Origin: Acanthococcus lagerstroemiae
Lineage: Eukaryota; Arthropoda; Insecta; Hemiptera; Eriococcidae
Assembly: GCA_031841125.1 (NCBI GenBank)
Contig: CM063107.1
Coordinates: 65,979,814-66,043,813, forward strand
Reading direction: 5' to 3'
DNA length: 64,000 bases
This document shows positions 38,801 through 53,800 of the stretch, one piece after another. The notes beneath the pieces were generated by a model that saw only the letters and a list, made by a program, of their open reading frames with translations, did no database searches and was not told the origin of the DNA. Positions within the stretch are counted from its first letter, which is position 1. Each line of letters begins with the position of its first letter. Both the position numbers and the translations under genes were made by a program.

Positions 38801-41800
38801 CTTACGGCTTTAGCGTCTGACCATGAAAATAAAACTTTAGCTTTTGCTTTTCAAATTTTTTTCATATTTAGCTTTCCCTTTTGGCTTTTGATTTTCCACG
38901 CGAAAATCATAAGCTTTCAGCTTTCCACCTTTGACTTTCGGCTTTTTCCCTAAATTTTGAATATTTTGTACAACATAATATTTTTTAGAAATAGCTTTTC
39001 ACAACAGTTAACACTTACTAAGCACTGACCATTAAGATAATGAAAATAAAAATGAAAATTCGAAATTATAATAAATTTATAAATAGATAGATACTGGAAA
39101 TGCTGGAAAAATAAAACTTTTGCTCTTGTTTTCAATTATTTGTGCATTCTAGCTTTTGATTTTTAGGTGAAAAACCCTTTGCTTCTGGCTTTCCACTTTC
39201 AGATTTTAGCTTGCTTTCCATCTCTGGCAAAATCACCTGTGCGGGTGTTAGCGGGGGAAAATGAAAAGGTGATCATGTGTACTTTCAAATAGAAACACTG
39301 CTATCTTCAGGAGGGCAACAAACGAGCAGAAATTACTCTACCAGTGGAACTAATTATAATTCAATTTTTTAGTGATGATGCAGTTAAAATGTAGGATAAA
39401 TTTTCTTTGAAAGTGAATTTTTAATCGACTGTTGAAGTTTGCTACACACTTACGGATAAATCTCCATGACCACTCACTCATACCACTGATAAGACGCAAT
39501 CGTGCCAACATTTGCAACTCTAATTTGTATCCCAATATAATACATAAAATAAGAAGTACAGCAAAGTAAAAAGAAAACTAGTTATTTTTACCAGGAGAGG
39601 AATGTTTCAAAAAGCACAGTCATGATTTTTGTTCTAACATGACAGGGGCGAGGGTCCAGTTATAAGCGTATGATAATATTTCTGGTAACGCACTGTACTA
39701 CAGGCATGTCAAACTCTCTGTAACTGACGTGATAAAATGATATTATGGTTCACCAACCTGGTATAACTAGCAAATCCTGTAAAATTATGAAAAGTGTATC
39801 GATGGCTTGCGACTGGTATCGTTCAACGGCGATAATACAAGTGAATGACAGACTTTCTAGCAGGGAAGACCACACTCGAAGAACACCACTGGGTTTATCG
39901 ATAGACGACAGAGACGGACCATCGTTTGATGCTTCAGGCCATAGAATGCGATACTGTTGATCATCAATGTGTTCCGGTTCTTCTTTTCCGAAATGCATGA
40001 TCTGTTTGTTCAGTACATCCGGTTCCACCCGAGATACGCTAATCTGAATACTGGAATAATATTGAAGATATACAATCAGCATAAGCGAGGGAATTTCACC
40101 TTCAAGTTATTTTACGGCCAAACACCCACACAAATACTCGCTCCATCCGCGCTGACCTCTTGCCGCCTATCTGTCCGTTTGCCTTTCCAACGAGTCTGCT
40201 CTTTTGTCTACAAGAAGCTGAAGAACCGATAACTAAAAATAACTGATACGTAACGACAGCTAGATATGTGTATCAGCCGAGGGAGATGGACAGACACAGA
40301 TATATTACTCATAGAATTTAGAGAACTGGAAAGATCAGTCGACACAAATACACACGGTGCATAGGTTAGAGACAGCTCGAGAGATCGTGGCTTCCGAATA
40401 CCGGATCATGACCTTTAATTCCAGTCTTCTACCAACGAGGAGGGGGTATCTGCCTGGCTATCTGTCGACCCAACTGCCAGTCCAAGGTCAGCCTACCTGC
40501 CTGCTAGTCTGCCAACTTACCAGGTGTGATAGCTAATATACTTACAAAGGGAGTGGAGAAGGGAGTTGAAATAAGATTTTTTAGTACATAGAGCAACACA
40601 ATAAGTGAAAGATTACTATGTCCACTATAAAATATCTAACCAATGAGCAGTGTGAAACACAGGACACGCCGGCATGTTATACATTGATCCGAGAATTCCG
40701 CAACACTGATGCAAATATTTTAACGCAGCCGCGGATAATTTCAAACCCTTTTCAAGCTCTTCTTGATTTTCATCCTCGGAACTCGCATAATCTAAGGTTT
40801 CAATATAGTTGTTCGTTAGTTGTGAATCGTATCTTCGGATGACACAAACGTATGTTTTACTCACCAGTTCCACGACTGTGTCTGAGTAAGCAAGCGATGA
40901 AATCCACAGCTGCATTTGAGAACACTAGGGTATTGTCGGTGTCTAGAAACACTTTGAAAACGTTGATCAATGAAGCTAAATGCACACTGCTGATCATACG
41001 AAGACCGCCGAATAACGATCGCCAACCGGACCGAATGTCGACACGATTGCCTTCAACGAATTCACAGATGCAACTGACGATCTGAAAGCATCCGGTTGTA
41101 ACATTGTACTCGGACGATTGATAAGCTCCATGAGTGCACAATATAGGAAGTGCAAGAAAGAAACCGTAGGGATTTACCTGGTCCTGGATATCAGAATCAC
41201 ATAATTCTAAACACAACAGAATTTCAAATGGTTTGAACAGGGCTTCGTTGAAATGAAAATGTGGCAATTCAGTTTGTTCGTTGAGTAGAGCTGTGATCGT
41301 ATCGTGGATACAAATAACGGATATTTTCGAAATGGTTTGTTCTTTATTACAAGCAGCCTGAAAGAAAAGAAGCAGGTAAATTATGAAAGAAGAAAGAAGG
41401 TCGCATCATTCGTGCGGATCATTACAACCTTTACCAAAGATAAGCTTCACAAAAAGTGATTTCAACAGCAGAATCTAAACATGTTTACTTCTTTTCAGAG
41501 GAGGAAAGGAAATACGACTGACGACAATGTACTGATTCTTATACAATACGATTATTCTGACGAAAATGTCACTAAGAATATAAAACTGAATGGGTAATCA
41601 ATAAATATTTTAGTACTTGAATCGTTTGGCATCACTGAATACAAAAAAAAAAATTCATAGTTCTGAAATAAGCTAATTCACGCATGAAGAACGTACTGAA
41701 GACACTCTTCCTTATAGGTGGAGGGGGGGGGGACAAATTCCAACTTTTCCAACGACAATATGACAGTTTCGCTGACTGGGAACACACTGAGGTCAAAAAA

Positions 41801-44800
41801 ATAAAGTGGAGCTTTACTTTCTTAATGTAGGCACCATTTTTCTTACCAAAAAGCACAAGTATCTGAGGGAGCCTCCTCCATACCCACTTTAAGTACGCCC
41901 CTTTCACGCATGTATTTGAGACCACACGCTTACCTCGATGTAATGCGGACCCACTAAGGACCATATCTTCATAATATGAAGAAGCGGACGACCACTTCTA
42001 ATACACTTTAACATGACTTGATTGATCCGCGACAAAAACAAGGAATGGTCGGACTCCATACTACTGGTTTTGCCTGCAGTTTTCAATTTCCACCACTTGT
42101 TGTATCTTTCCGAATTCGGTATTCTCGAGAATAACTGCTGATGCGAGGCAGCGCACAAGTCTTTCACGAAGTTCATCAGAGCGCTTAGGTTCAGTTTCAG
42201 AGCTGCTTCCTCGAACAACCTGTTAAATTTACTCAAGTTATTCATACCATACGTAGAACTGAATAGGAAGACTGGGTGTATTCTCATACCTGTCCACTTT
42301 CTGCGAGAGAAGACATACGACATGGGACGCCAGTTCGTGATTCAACTGACCTCCGGAAGCATCTGCCTTGCTCTCGTTGATTATTTCGGCGATAGTTTGC
42401 TCTCGAGAAGAAACGACTGGGGTAGGCGAAGTTGCTAAGAAACTGTAAACATCCATGCTGAAAAAAGAACAAGGGGTTAATACCGATTACATTAGTCAAG
42501 TTCAGAACAAATGAACACGGGGTAGTAGTACTTAGGTCATTACATTTCGTCATCTTCAGTAGCCGTTGTATTGAAAGTAAACTTTAGGGGTTCAGTCACT
42601 GAAGCAGATGGAGCCGTTTCATTGTTTTTCTTCACCGGAGTGAATTTTCTCAGCACTGATTCGTTGGTTTGTCTGAAGAGTTTTTGTTCCAAGTGACATA
42701 CGTAGGAAGTACACCTAGACCATGAAATATATCGTGAGTACGTGAGATAATGCTACTCAAAAAACATCACTTTCCCAAATTCAGAATGCAAAATAATTTC
42801 ATTCTTACCTGAAAATATGTTTCCAACAATCAGGAGCATAACTTCCTAGTTCCAAGCCACGACTTAGGATGATATCCATACTTAAAGCCTGGGAGGTATG
42901 TAATTTTTGGTTGTTTTCCAAAAAGATTATCGTAACTTTATCATTTGGCACGTTAGGGCAAGCTGCACCGACGATCAAAGAAAATACATTTCCACAGCGA
43001 CTTTGCAAACCTAAATTAAACTTCATTGTTAGCACGATATTGAAGACCACGAGATGTATCAATATGGGGAAGAGGACACGTTACCCAAAGTATTGGTAAG
43101 CTCGGCTGCTTTCTGTAGACTCTCCAAGCTACTTAGAAAACAATTTCTCAACAAAAACTCGTTGTTCTTATGCTTGCGGAGCAATTTTATCCGAGAACTG
43201 TGGCTGTATCCAGCCGAGTATTGCAAAGCGGTGGAAAGCACATCGATCATCGAATCCCAACAACAAGTGAGAATCCTGCGACTCATTTTTCTACCTAATA
43301 ACGGAACAACTTCGGATGAAAAAGGCGAATTTCAAAATCAGATGCAAGAACTAAAGAATAAAAGCGTTGAATGGTTGAATTCATACTCAAATTCCACTAC
43401 GGAACATCAAGTGTATCATACCTGCTTCGATTTCAGGCGTTAGCTCTGGACGAAAACACACTCTCTCCAGCCGCTGATAATCAGATAGTACGTGGCTTCC
43501 ATTTTTACTCAGTTCACTGTCTATATCTGCCAATGAAAATTTAGCACACAGAATTACTTATGTCTGTGTATTGAATTTCACAGCCGAGAATTAAACAGCG
43601 AATTATATAGAAATTTGGTCCAGGTCTTTACACAAGAGAGGAGTCTCCTCTTCGCTTCTATTTTTCATACTAATCAAATAAGAGTTTAAATAACGGCGTG
43701 AAGATCGTTTAACTGATTTTCTTCTAGCTTGTTGATCAACATTCAGAGACTAAACAAGTAATTCACCCCGAGTTTTCATCTCAGAAAATACATATAAGAT
43801 GGAGAGACATTATAGCCAGTTTCGGTCGAACAGCACCCCCTGTTTCGACAAGCGTATAATACTGAAGTTTGCTATAATGTCTCTCCATCACGGTTAGTCG
43901 GTTTTCCTTCCGCCACAGGAAAACTATTTTTTTGCGAAACCAGGCGCACGTTGTTTCGCCAGGCGAGCGGTCTTCGACAAGAATTTCATGGGGAATATTT
44001 AGTGAAACCTCCGATGTCTTTTGAAGAATTTTATCAAGAATCTTCAGGAAACATTTTCCAAATCTCCAAAGGATTTCATCGGAAATCTTTCCAGTGCTTT
44101 CCAAAAAATTTTCTCGAAAATCTTCAGGTAAATTTTTTTGATAATTTCTTAAAAATTGCATCAGAAATTTTCGCAAAACAACTCCGATAATTTCCGAAGA
44201 AACTCATCAAAAATGTTTAGAAAAAATTTCCAATGTTTTCCAAGAAAGTTCATCAGCATTCTTCGACAACATTTCCAGACAATTTTTGAAAAATTTCATT
44301 GAAAATATTTGGAGAGAAACTACGATGGTTTCTCAAGAATTTCATTGTAAATCTTCGGAAAAAATCTTTGATGATTTTTAAGCAATTTCATTGTAAATTT
44401 TCGGGGAAAATTTCCAGTAATTTCGAAACTCTAGAAAAAATCTCCATTGTTTTCCAAAAAATTTCATGAAAATTCCTTGAGAAAATTTTCTGATAATTTT
44501 TGAAGAATTTTATCGAAAGCACTCGGGGAATAACACCAACAGTTTTGAAGATTGTACCGAAAATCTTCAGAAAAAATTTTCGATTATTTCCAAGAAATTT
44601 CATGAAAAATATTCGGGACGATTCCTCCGCGATTTTCAAAGATTATTTCCGACGAACTTTATCGAAAGTATTAAACGTAAATTTCCGATCATTTTCAATG
44701 AATTTTATCAGGCGAATTTTGTCAGAAATTTTACGAAAAATCTCCAATGATTCCAAACAATTTTATCGAGAACAGTGGCGTAGCCAGGGGGGATTAGGGG

Positions 44801-47800
44801 GATGAATCCCCTACCCCCTTGAGATGAGAATTTTTTAATATGCTGGCAGTATCACAGTGAATGCACGAAATGAAATTTAAGTAAAAACATACAGTTCATG
44901 TTAGGTGTACCCCCCTCCCCGCCCAAAATTTTGCTGATCCCCCTCCTTGGAAAAATCCTGGCTACGCCACTGATCAAGAGTCATCCAGAAGTATCTCTGA
45001 TGATTTTGGAAGGATATCTTTAGATCAGAGATTTTCGTCAAACATGTTTGGGGAAAATCTCCAATGATTACTAAGGAATTATTCACAAATGGAGAAAAAA
45101 TGTGACGATTTCCGGAGAATTTCATCAGAAACATTCAGAAAAAAGTCCAGTGTTTTCCAAAGAATTGTCTCGAAAATCTTCGGGAAATTTCTCCAATAAT
45201 TTTTAAAGATTTGCATCGGAAATTTTCGGAAAACAACTCCGATAATTGCTGAAGAGAAAAAATTTCCCAGGTTTTCCAAGAAAGTTCTTTCTGAAGAAAA
45301 CCTTCATGAATATCGAAGGTACTTCTCAATTATTTCCGATAAAATCCTTTGGAATTGCAGTTTTCCTAAAATTTCCCACAAATTTTTCCCAAAATCATCG
45401 GATAATGTATTTCAGAGACGTCCGATGAAATTCATTGAAAATGATCGGAAATTTACCCTGAATATTTTCGATAAAGTTCGTCGGAAATAATCTTTGAAAA
45501 TCGAAGGAATCGTCCCGAATATTTTTCATGAAACTCCTTGGAAATAATCGAAGGTTTTTTCTGAAGATTTTCGGTACAATTCTTCAAAACTCTTGGGGTT
45601 ATTCGCCGAGTGCTATCGATAAAATTCTTCAAAAATTATGAGGGAATTTTGTCGAAGAATTGTCATGAAATTCTTTGGAAAACAATGGAGAATCTACCTC
45701 AAAGTTTCCGAAATTATTAGAAATATTTCCCAAAAGTTCACAATGAAATTGCTTAAAAATCATCCGAGATTTTTTCCAAAGGTTTACGATGAAATTATCT
45801 TCGGAAATTGTGTAACATTTTTCCAGAAGATTTTCAATAAAATTCATCAGAAACCATCGGAGTTTCTCTTCGAATATTTCCTAAGAAATTCTTCAAAAAT
45901 TGTCAGGAAATTTTTTCTAAAAATTTTCGATGAGGCTCTTCGGAAATTATCAGAGTTTTTCTTCCGAAAATTTCCGATGTAATTCTTTAAAAATTATCGG
46001 AAAATTTTCCCGGGGATTTTCGAGGAAGTTCTTTGGAAAACACTGGACTTTTTTCTGAATATTTCCGATGAAATTCTCCGGAAATCATCAATTTATTCAC
46101 CAAGATTTCTGATTAATTCCTTAGAAATCACTGGAAATTTTCCTCGAACATTCTGGACGAAAATCTTTGAAGAGCATCAAAATTTTTTCTGAGGGAATCT
46201 TTCCAAAATCATCAGAGATACTTCTCGATGATTCTTGATAAAATTGTTTGGAATCATTGGACATTTTCCCTAAAATTTCTGACAAAATTCGCCTGAAATC
46301 ATTGGAGATATCTCTCAAGGAGGTCCGATGAAATTTTTCGAAAATTATAGCAAAATTTTTCCTAAACAGGAGATTTTTTTCGAAGATTTCCGATAAAATT
46401 GTTCGGAGATTTAGACAGTTTTCCTGAAGACTTTTGATAAAATTCTTCAAAAGCCATCGGAGTTTTCCTCGAATATTTCCCATGAAATTCTTGTCGAAGA
46501 GACCACTGGCCTGGCAAAACGTGTACCTGGTGAAAAACTAGTTTTCCTACGGCGGAAGGAAAACCGACTAATCCTGTATATTCTTGACGTTTCCATCCCT
46601 AGGACTGTGAAATTAAAGAACCAATTAGTAATAAGTAGACTAGGGAATTGTATGCTTATGTGTCTCGCGACTGCTACCCCTACGAAAGGCTATAATCACT
46701 TAAGCGGGTTCTTAACCGTTTCTGGACAAATTATTTCACGAATCAGAAATATTCAAGCGTATGTATGCAAAATACTCTTCGAAGGCAATACCATCATATC
46801 AACTAAACACACAAACTCGATAGACCACGTATCAATTTAACTTAAGCCAGCAACTAAAAAATTAACGAAAAATTTGCAGTTAACGAATGTGACACGAAGA
46901 ATCACTACTCAAGGATCTGACATTTGAACTTGTAACAAAGCAAAACTTAAGAGAAGCAAATGGCACACTTTTATGTTATTCATGTTAGTAACCTGTTAGA
47001 AGGTTTATTAATGGCAGATAGTCGTTTTTTTCATTCGGGTCGTAACCAGCGATTTTCAAAAAATTAGTCACAAGTACCTGTTGGTATAACTCAGACAACC
47101 AGCTAGCGGATAGGTATACTAGTATTCCACTGCCATGGACCTCTTCCACAAACTGACCCTAGTTAATGATTTAGAAATAATGAACAGTCAGTACTTCTCT
47201 TTGTATGACAATGAAGAGCAAAAATTATCGTGGAATAAAAACGTTGCCAGAAGATAGCTTCTAATGGGTATGATCAAACTTATGGACAATACTGTCTATC
47301 TGAAAAAATTTACTTAGTCCCTTCAAGGTATACCTTACTGGGTAATACCAAAGCGCTGGAGTGTTAATAAACCCAGAAAAGAAGTTCAAAACAAAATTAA
47401 CAACCAGACTACTCCTTCTACTGGCCAGATGAATGAAATATCCCAGAGAATTTATTTACGAATTCTGAAGAATTAGCAGACGGCAATGTAATAGTCATCT
47501 ATCTTGCATAAATTAAAAGTATTCAAATAAAAACAAACATTAAATTTTGAGCCTGCAATGCTCTTTCAATTCTTTGATGCAGATAACTGTGAACCCTACA
47601 TATTTTGAGGCACTCATCAAAAGCTAATAGCCGGCAAGTTTTTTCCAACTGAGCTAAAGATTTCATAAATCATTTATAAAAATAACAACAGCCTGTTGAA
47701 CCAATATTTATAAACAGCTACGTACTTCGGTCATAGGAACATTCTCCTCACTAGACTGATAGTAACCAATGTTGATCAGCTTCAAATTAAATCGCAAAGC

Positions 47801-50800
47801 AGTGTAAATTGCCAAATATATACCATCAGCGTTCATTATTGTGGTTTGTTCCGTCACCATGCAGTTATCAATTACACCTGTTTCAATCAAAGAAAAAAAA
47901 AAAAGAAAAAAATAACGAATTTATAGGTAGAATAAGAAGTATACAAAGGTAATTTTCAGAAAATCGGGATTATTTCAGTAACTGGTATGTATTTCAACAA
48001 CCAAATGCGTTGCACATTTTCTTTTTTGAGAAATTAGTATAGCCTTGTCTCCTGTACCGTTTTTAGTCATAAAACATATGTTACGCCGAGTGGATAGCGC
48101 GCTGGTCTCGAAATCCGGAGGTCCCGGGTTTGAGCCCACGTAGCAACTCGCTATATTTCGACCTAGGCCGGTTTTTCGGTAAGAAGGGAAGAGGGCTTTA
48201 ACAGCCCTAACAGTATCCCCGACGTCTCTGAGGCACTACTCGGAAGGACGGATTCCAGGGCTTGGGTTGAAAGCAAAACTGAAAATCAGACCCCTCCCCT
48301 ACGAGTGGATACTACGCGGTCAAATCCCTAATGTTCCACGCCGTGGCTTCCAACCTATCATGTTTTCAATCATTGTTCCTCCCTAATAATGTGAATCAGG
48401 GAATTTCACGGGGGAAAATCATGGAAACTTCAAGGAAATACTTCAGGGCAGAAGTTAATACCAAGAACGGAGACTTAAGTACTAAGTAGCACTAAGGTGA
48501 CCTTTACACTAGCTTGGAAATTATAACTCAGTTTTACTTTTACGCCGTGCCTATTTTTTCGCTCGTCCAACTTGGCTTACTGTTATGATACTTTATGCTA
48601 CAAAAAGGCTGAACTGCTTTATTCATATGACAAGATAAGCCCCCACATTTAAAAACGTGTATGTTTGTGAAGTTGTCCGTTCTATAAATGATAGTCCATA
48701 AAAAAAAAATCTGATCTCGATACTTTCAATCTCCTCGCCGTAACCGTTTGGTCTTTTCGATACGTGTAGATATATATTCGTGGAACAAAAGAGAAAGTAT
48801 TGAATCGGTAAGTATTTGAGCGATAACGCGTTCTGTAAACCTGCCAGTTCGAACGAACAAGACATTACAATCACAGAGCGTGTTACTGCCAGATCTGAAA
48901 GATTGAGACTTTCGTGTGTGCATCGTAGATAGCTCACTCAACATCGTGAAAACAGATGGCTAGTAAATGAACTGCGGCTGCACACTCTCCGGCACAGGGA
49001 AGGAAAACTAGGCAACAAATCGTGGGGAAAGCAACGGCAACCTACCCTGACTAACCCTGCCCAGGAAGGTCTCACGTTACAAATCGCGACCGCCAACATT
49101 CGGTAAACGGATATAATACCTGACTGAAGCATTTCAGCACTGAAATATTATGAATCACTGAAAAATATTTTCTTAAAGCTCTAAAATTAAAAAAATTAAC
49201 GGTTTTTCATATCCATGACTTCATTTTTCTTTCCTCGTCGTGGCGTAAGCAAACTATCTTTGTCCACGGAGTGGGAAACAAGAGGCGGCTCTGCTTCTCA
49301 TGGGCCACGACGAGGAAACTCATAGTCATGGCTCAAAAATTCTTCAAAACGCTCTCCCTCCTCCCCCTTCCATGGTGACAATAATTTAGGCCATGTCAGA
49401 AGTAGTATCACACACAGACACACATACTTAAACTATTCCCAACAAAAAATTGCAAAAAAGACCTGTTTAAAGAGAAAAAGGAAAAAAATTGAAAACTGGA
49501 ATTATGCTAATTTTCTGAGAATTATTCACAAATGCTGAACGATTTACTTATCAAAGAAATTTTCAATTTATTTGGGTAGCGATATCCGTTACGCTACCTA
49601 ACTCCCATGCCAACAATAGACCTCTCACACAACTACGTCTAACCGTGTGTTACTGTCAGCAAAAATACCCTTCTCTGGGCTAATAAACGTATTGACTCCC
49701 ATAAGAAAAACATACGGAGCAAAGATCATTATGTTATTACCTGGGAATGAGAAATTTGTTAGAAACCAGAAGTTTATTAGCACATGCTAAGAACTTTCTG
49801 GATTAAAAATATATACCTTTGGTTTCTAACAAATTTCTTATTCTCAGGGAGTAACATAATGATCTCTGCTCCGTGTGTTGTTCTTATGGGAGTCAGTATT
49901 ATGTTCGTTAGCCCAAAGACGGGTATTTTTGCTGACAGTAATTCACTGTGTAACGTCACATAAAGGAAGTCTATTGTTCTGCTCAGGGATGGTAAGCCAT
50001 TCCAAACAGCTAAGGCTAACGATTTTTTCTGAATGGCTTCAGTTAATAGCTAATGGCTAATAGCCTTTCAATGGCTACCTAATGGCTAGCTAACGGCTAA
50101 TGAAATTTCCTCCTTCACATATACATATTATCATATCATATAAAAATTTTGTGCTGAAAACAATTTTTGAAAAAATGACCTAATTTTGATATCTATTTTT
50201 AAGTTCATATTATTTTGTCAAGCTCGTTTCCTCTCAAATTATAAATTCAGCGCAAAATTTCTTTTTCACTTTTCATGTTTCCAACTTTTTTGACTTTATA
50301 ATTGAGTGTTTGGCTGGGATTGGGAGAATTTCTAATGTTTCAATTAGCCGATAGAAGTTCAGTTTTTATCGGCTGTTTTTTTATTTACATTTCGCTGATT
50401 AGCTAGTTAACAGCTAGCTAACCATCTCTGGTTTTGCTCGGGTTGGCTTTCAGCTTCGTGCAATGCACACGTGCCTTGCTCCCTGCCAGTCTATTCTTGA
50501 TCAGTCTGCAAGACTCTTCGCTGATCTATTTGTCTGATTACTAGTTTTTCTGCCTTTCTACTTGTCTACCCAATTACTAGCCATTATATCAATCAACTTC
50601 TTCAGTAGATGTAATGGGTCTACCATTGAAATATTCAAAATTTAGGTCATGAAAATCAACTGGCGTTATGTTTTGATACAGAAGGGCGGGGGTGACAGGG
50701 ATACAGCACATAAAAAGATACAAATAGATTTTCACAAATAAGGCTCACTCGGAAATAAATAAAAATTTATATCCAAAAGTAATGAATACAAATTAGAACA

Positions 50801-53800
50801 ATCCAGTTTACCATGCTTACCTTGGCAATACTTAGAAGAAAATTCTTGTAATGCTTCGTCTACTTGTAACGTACTTCTCAACTGAAATAACGAAGGAAGG
50901 AAAGCTGTCAGCGTTTTTGAAAACTGTCTCGCATTCTCTCTTTCTAAGTCCAAGGACTTCACCATTTTCTACAATACCAACAAATCATCGAAAATAGCTT
51001 GCAGATATTCACTACATAATATTATACACTCGAGTAGACAGTTCGGTAATTAGAACATACGTTTTTTGACAATGAAACCGTGTCTGAGATTGACACTCTT
51101 CTAACTTTGTTCAAACGTTCCGTTTCTTTTTCTTGTTTTTTGCGCTCTGTTTCTGAAACCGATTCTTCGATCTACAAAATATATATTTTCTCATTATTTT
51201 TCGAAACACAAATAAAGTAAAATTTTTAAAGAAACATAATAACTCTTATTCAACGTGACATGAATAGCTTACATCAGAATCATTCAGACCTTCCTCAGGA
51301 CCTTCGGTATCGCCACTACTGTGGCCACTGCTGCTCCGGCTTCTATTACTGACACTATCAGCAGACAATTTGTACTCCAGTATCTCACGATATACATTTG
51401 GTAGGCGAGATGTGGAATCGTACGTCAGAGGACCTAAAGAAAGCAAACTAACATGTAGATAAGCAATTCACACAACCGATTACGAGTTTCGGTCGATAAG
51501 CTCTCGTTCACAAACCAGAATAATCAGCGTCCGGCAGAGTTGGAAAAATCGAGTTGATCTTTTCGACATACTTTTCATTTACACCTTTTCCACCTGAAAG
51601 TTCTATTAACGTGGACAGCAAACTCGAGATGCAGGACACACAAGCATACAGAATATCCAGATGTCCACAGTGACAACTTTCTTCAATTGAATCCATCACT
51701 CTGAAAAAAATGGGAATAATTAGGTCTCAATATTCCTCATAAAGCGATCTGTTGGACACTGGACACTTACAAACGAGTAAGAGCCATATCACTTTGCTGA
51801 CAACACTGCTGTTTATCATCTTCAATCAAAATTGGTCCCGCGAAATCGACAATACGATTGACGCTTCTCAAAATCTGTAAAAAATCGCACGTCGTATTAT
51901 AAGCAAACAGGAACCTTATGCCTGAAAATTAGTATATCAACGATTTATAATCAATAACAGTAAAAATGTCATCTATCAAACCTCCTTCAACGCTTTTAAC
52001 GCCTCCAGACGGTGTTCTGGCGAAGGATACAGAAGCATTCGATGATACACAGACTCTAAAACAGGCCGCAGGGAGCCGACACACCCAACTAATCTAACTA
52101 ACTGATTTCCAATACTAAATGTAACACAAAAATTATTCGAGTAATTATCTCAATAAGCTAAAGCTGTGAAGCATTAATTACAGATACAATATACTAGGTC
52201 ATGCAAATTCGCGAAGTACATTGCCTTCACATACAGACCGTACCTGTAAATAGTTTTGGCTTGGTAACTATCAAAACCAGGCGCGGTAGCTAATCCGCCG
52301 GAACCTCGACCAGTCTCTCCGTTTTCTCCGATTTGACGATCTTCTCTAGAAATAATCTTCTTATCCACTCTCGGAGATCCCAGAAAAGCTATCAATGCTG
52401 GACATAATTTTTGCCAAAGGAACGTTGTAAAATGACGGTTGGAGTGAATTTTTTGAGGTAAACTCGACGTCAACGTGTGAAGACATTCGAGGAAGAATAT
52501 AACACTTTGAGAGCATCTATCACCTCTGAAAATGCAAAACGGTTCAGTGAAACATCTAGAATAACTCGAATACACCCGTTTTGAACGATATGATTACCTT
52601 TGTGTTTCGTCCACTTTACAACAAATGAACTGTAAAATAGGAATAGCTTCGTTGAAACACAATATGCCAGCGGAATTGGAACTTCTGTTCGAGTCTACTT
52701 CTAGGCACTCTTCGTCTGAAATATTTAAGTTCGTGTAGAGAATGAATTCATAATCCAAAAATATAATTATCAACATATCTTGGCATCTATCAACAGCAGA
52801 TACGCTATCCAAAATAACATGAAATTCACATTTTACAGACAAAAGTAGAAAAATTCGAAAGCTATCTTCCCTCGCAATGATAAAATTGAGTTATCAGTAA
52901 TGTTAAATGCAAGGAAATATCGAATAGAAAACGAATTCGAAAAATTTCAAAGATGTATCCATTGTTTTATCAACGTTAAAATAACATTGGATGCGGGAAC
53001 TGATTTAGGATGTGTCAGTTATAAAAATTTGAATAATTTATCGATTTTTGCCATAATACTGAATGATTATACCTTAATATGATAAGACTTTCATAATATC
53101 AATACTAACCTAAAAAATGACAAAATGCGCATAATATTTGACTACTAGCAGCTTGAGACGCTGATCTAATGGCCAAAGTTCCGTTTTCATACACTTCAGA
53201 ACACATTGTTAGAATCTGAATAATGATTCGGCCGTTAACAGTCCAATACGTCGAGCAGGCCACGTACAGGAGAACCTGAAAAATTACCAGATCAGTTACA
53301 ACTTACAACCAAGTAATTGCTCGACTCCCTTAAAATGAATATAGTAGAATAAGTTCCCTTACTTTCAGCATATCGACCTGAGTGTCGTCAGCCTGTGTTT
53401 GAACTGAACTAAACGTATGCAGCAGCTGTGAAGGAAACCATAATGAATCATCTTCAGGCTCAAAATTTGATTGAAACCGGTCATCTCTGATCATTTTCTG
53501 CCAAAAATAACAGGTGAGTGTACTTGTTCTGGACTGGTATTAGATCAAATAGTGCAATAAGAATAGTAAGTGCAGGAATGCATTCACGACTTACATATAT
53601 TCCATTTATCGCCAGTGTAATCAGTTTAGTACGTTTACTTTCAAATGCTAATTTGAATGTATGGAAACATTTAACTCTGAGGGTATATGCCGGATCTCTT
53701 GTAGTACATTGCTGACACTCTAACAACGCTGTAAAATAAATGCATTTGTAGGTGTCGTAATATGTAACAGAAGATAGAGGAACTATATGTAATAGTGCTT

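Larger units (their letters stand above)
38072..39658 (+). repeat. Dispersed repeat copy A, with an ~805-bp insertion
   Basis: It matches 57834-58558 in direct orientation (for example GTTCTTGAACACGTTTGTAG, GGCGTCAAGTTACCCCAGAT, GGTGCCAAGTAG and TTTTTACCAGGAGAGGAATG). The insertion at 38731-39535 is missing in copy B. Host element type unknown. Confidence 0.75.

Noticed and set aside
41632..41964. 110-codon minus-strand frame
   Set aside because: It begins in read-through of the exon 20 donor region and contains a G run; no similarity.
43893..46572. Protein-coding repeats (many short Phe/Ile/Lys-rich frames)
   Set aside because: All are translations of the degenerate AT-rich subrepeats in both strands.
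48078..48150. Possible tRNA-Ser(CGA)
   Set aside because: No paired acceptor stem and no long variable arm; SINE head.
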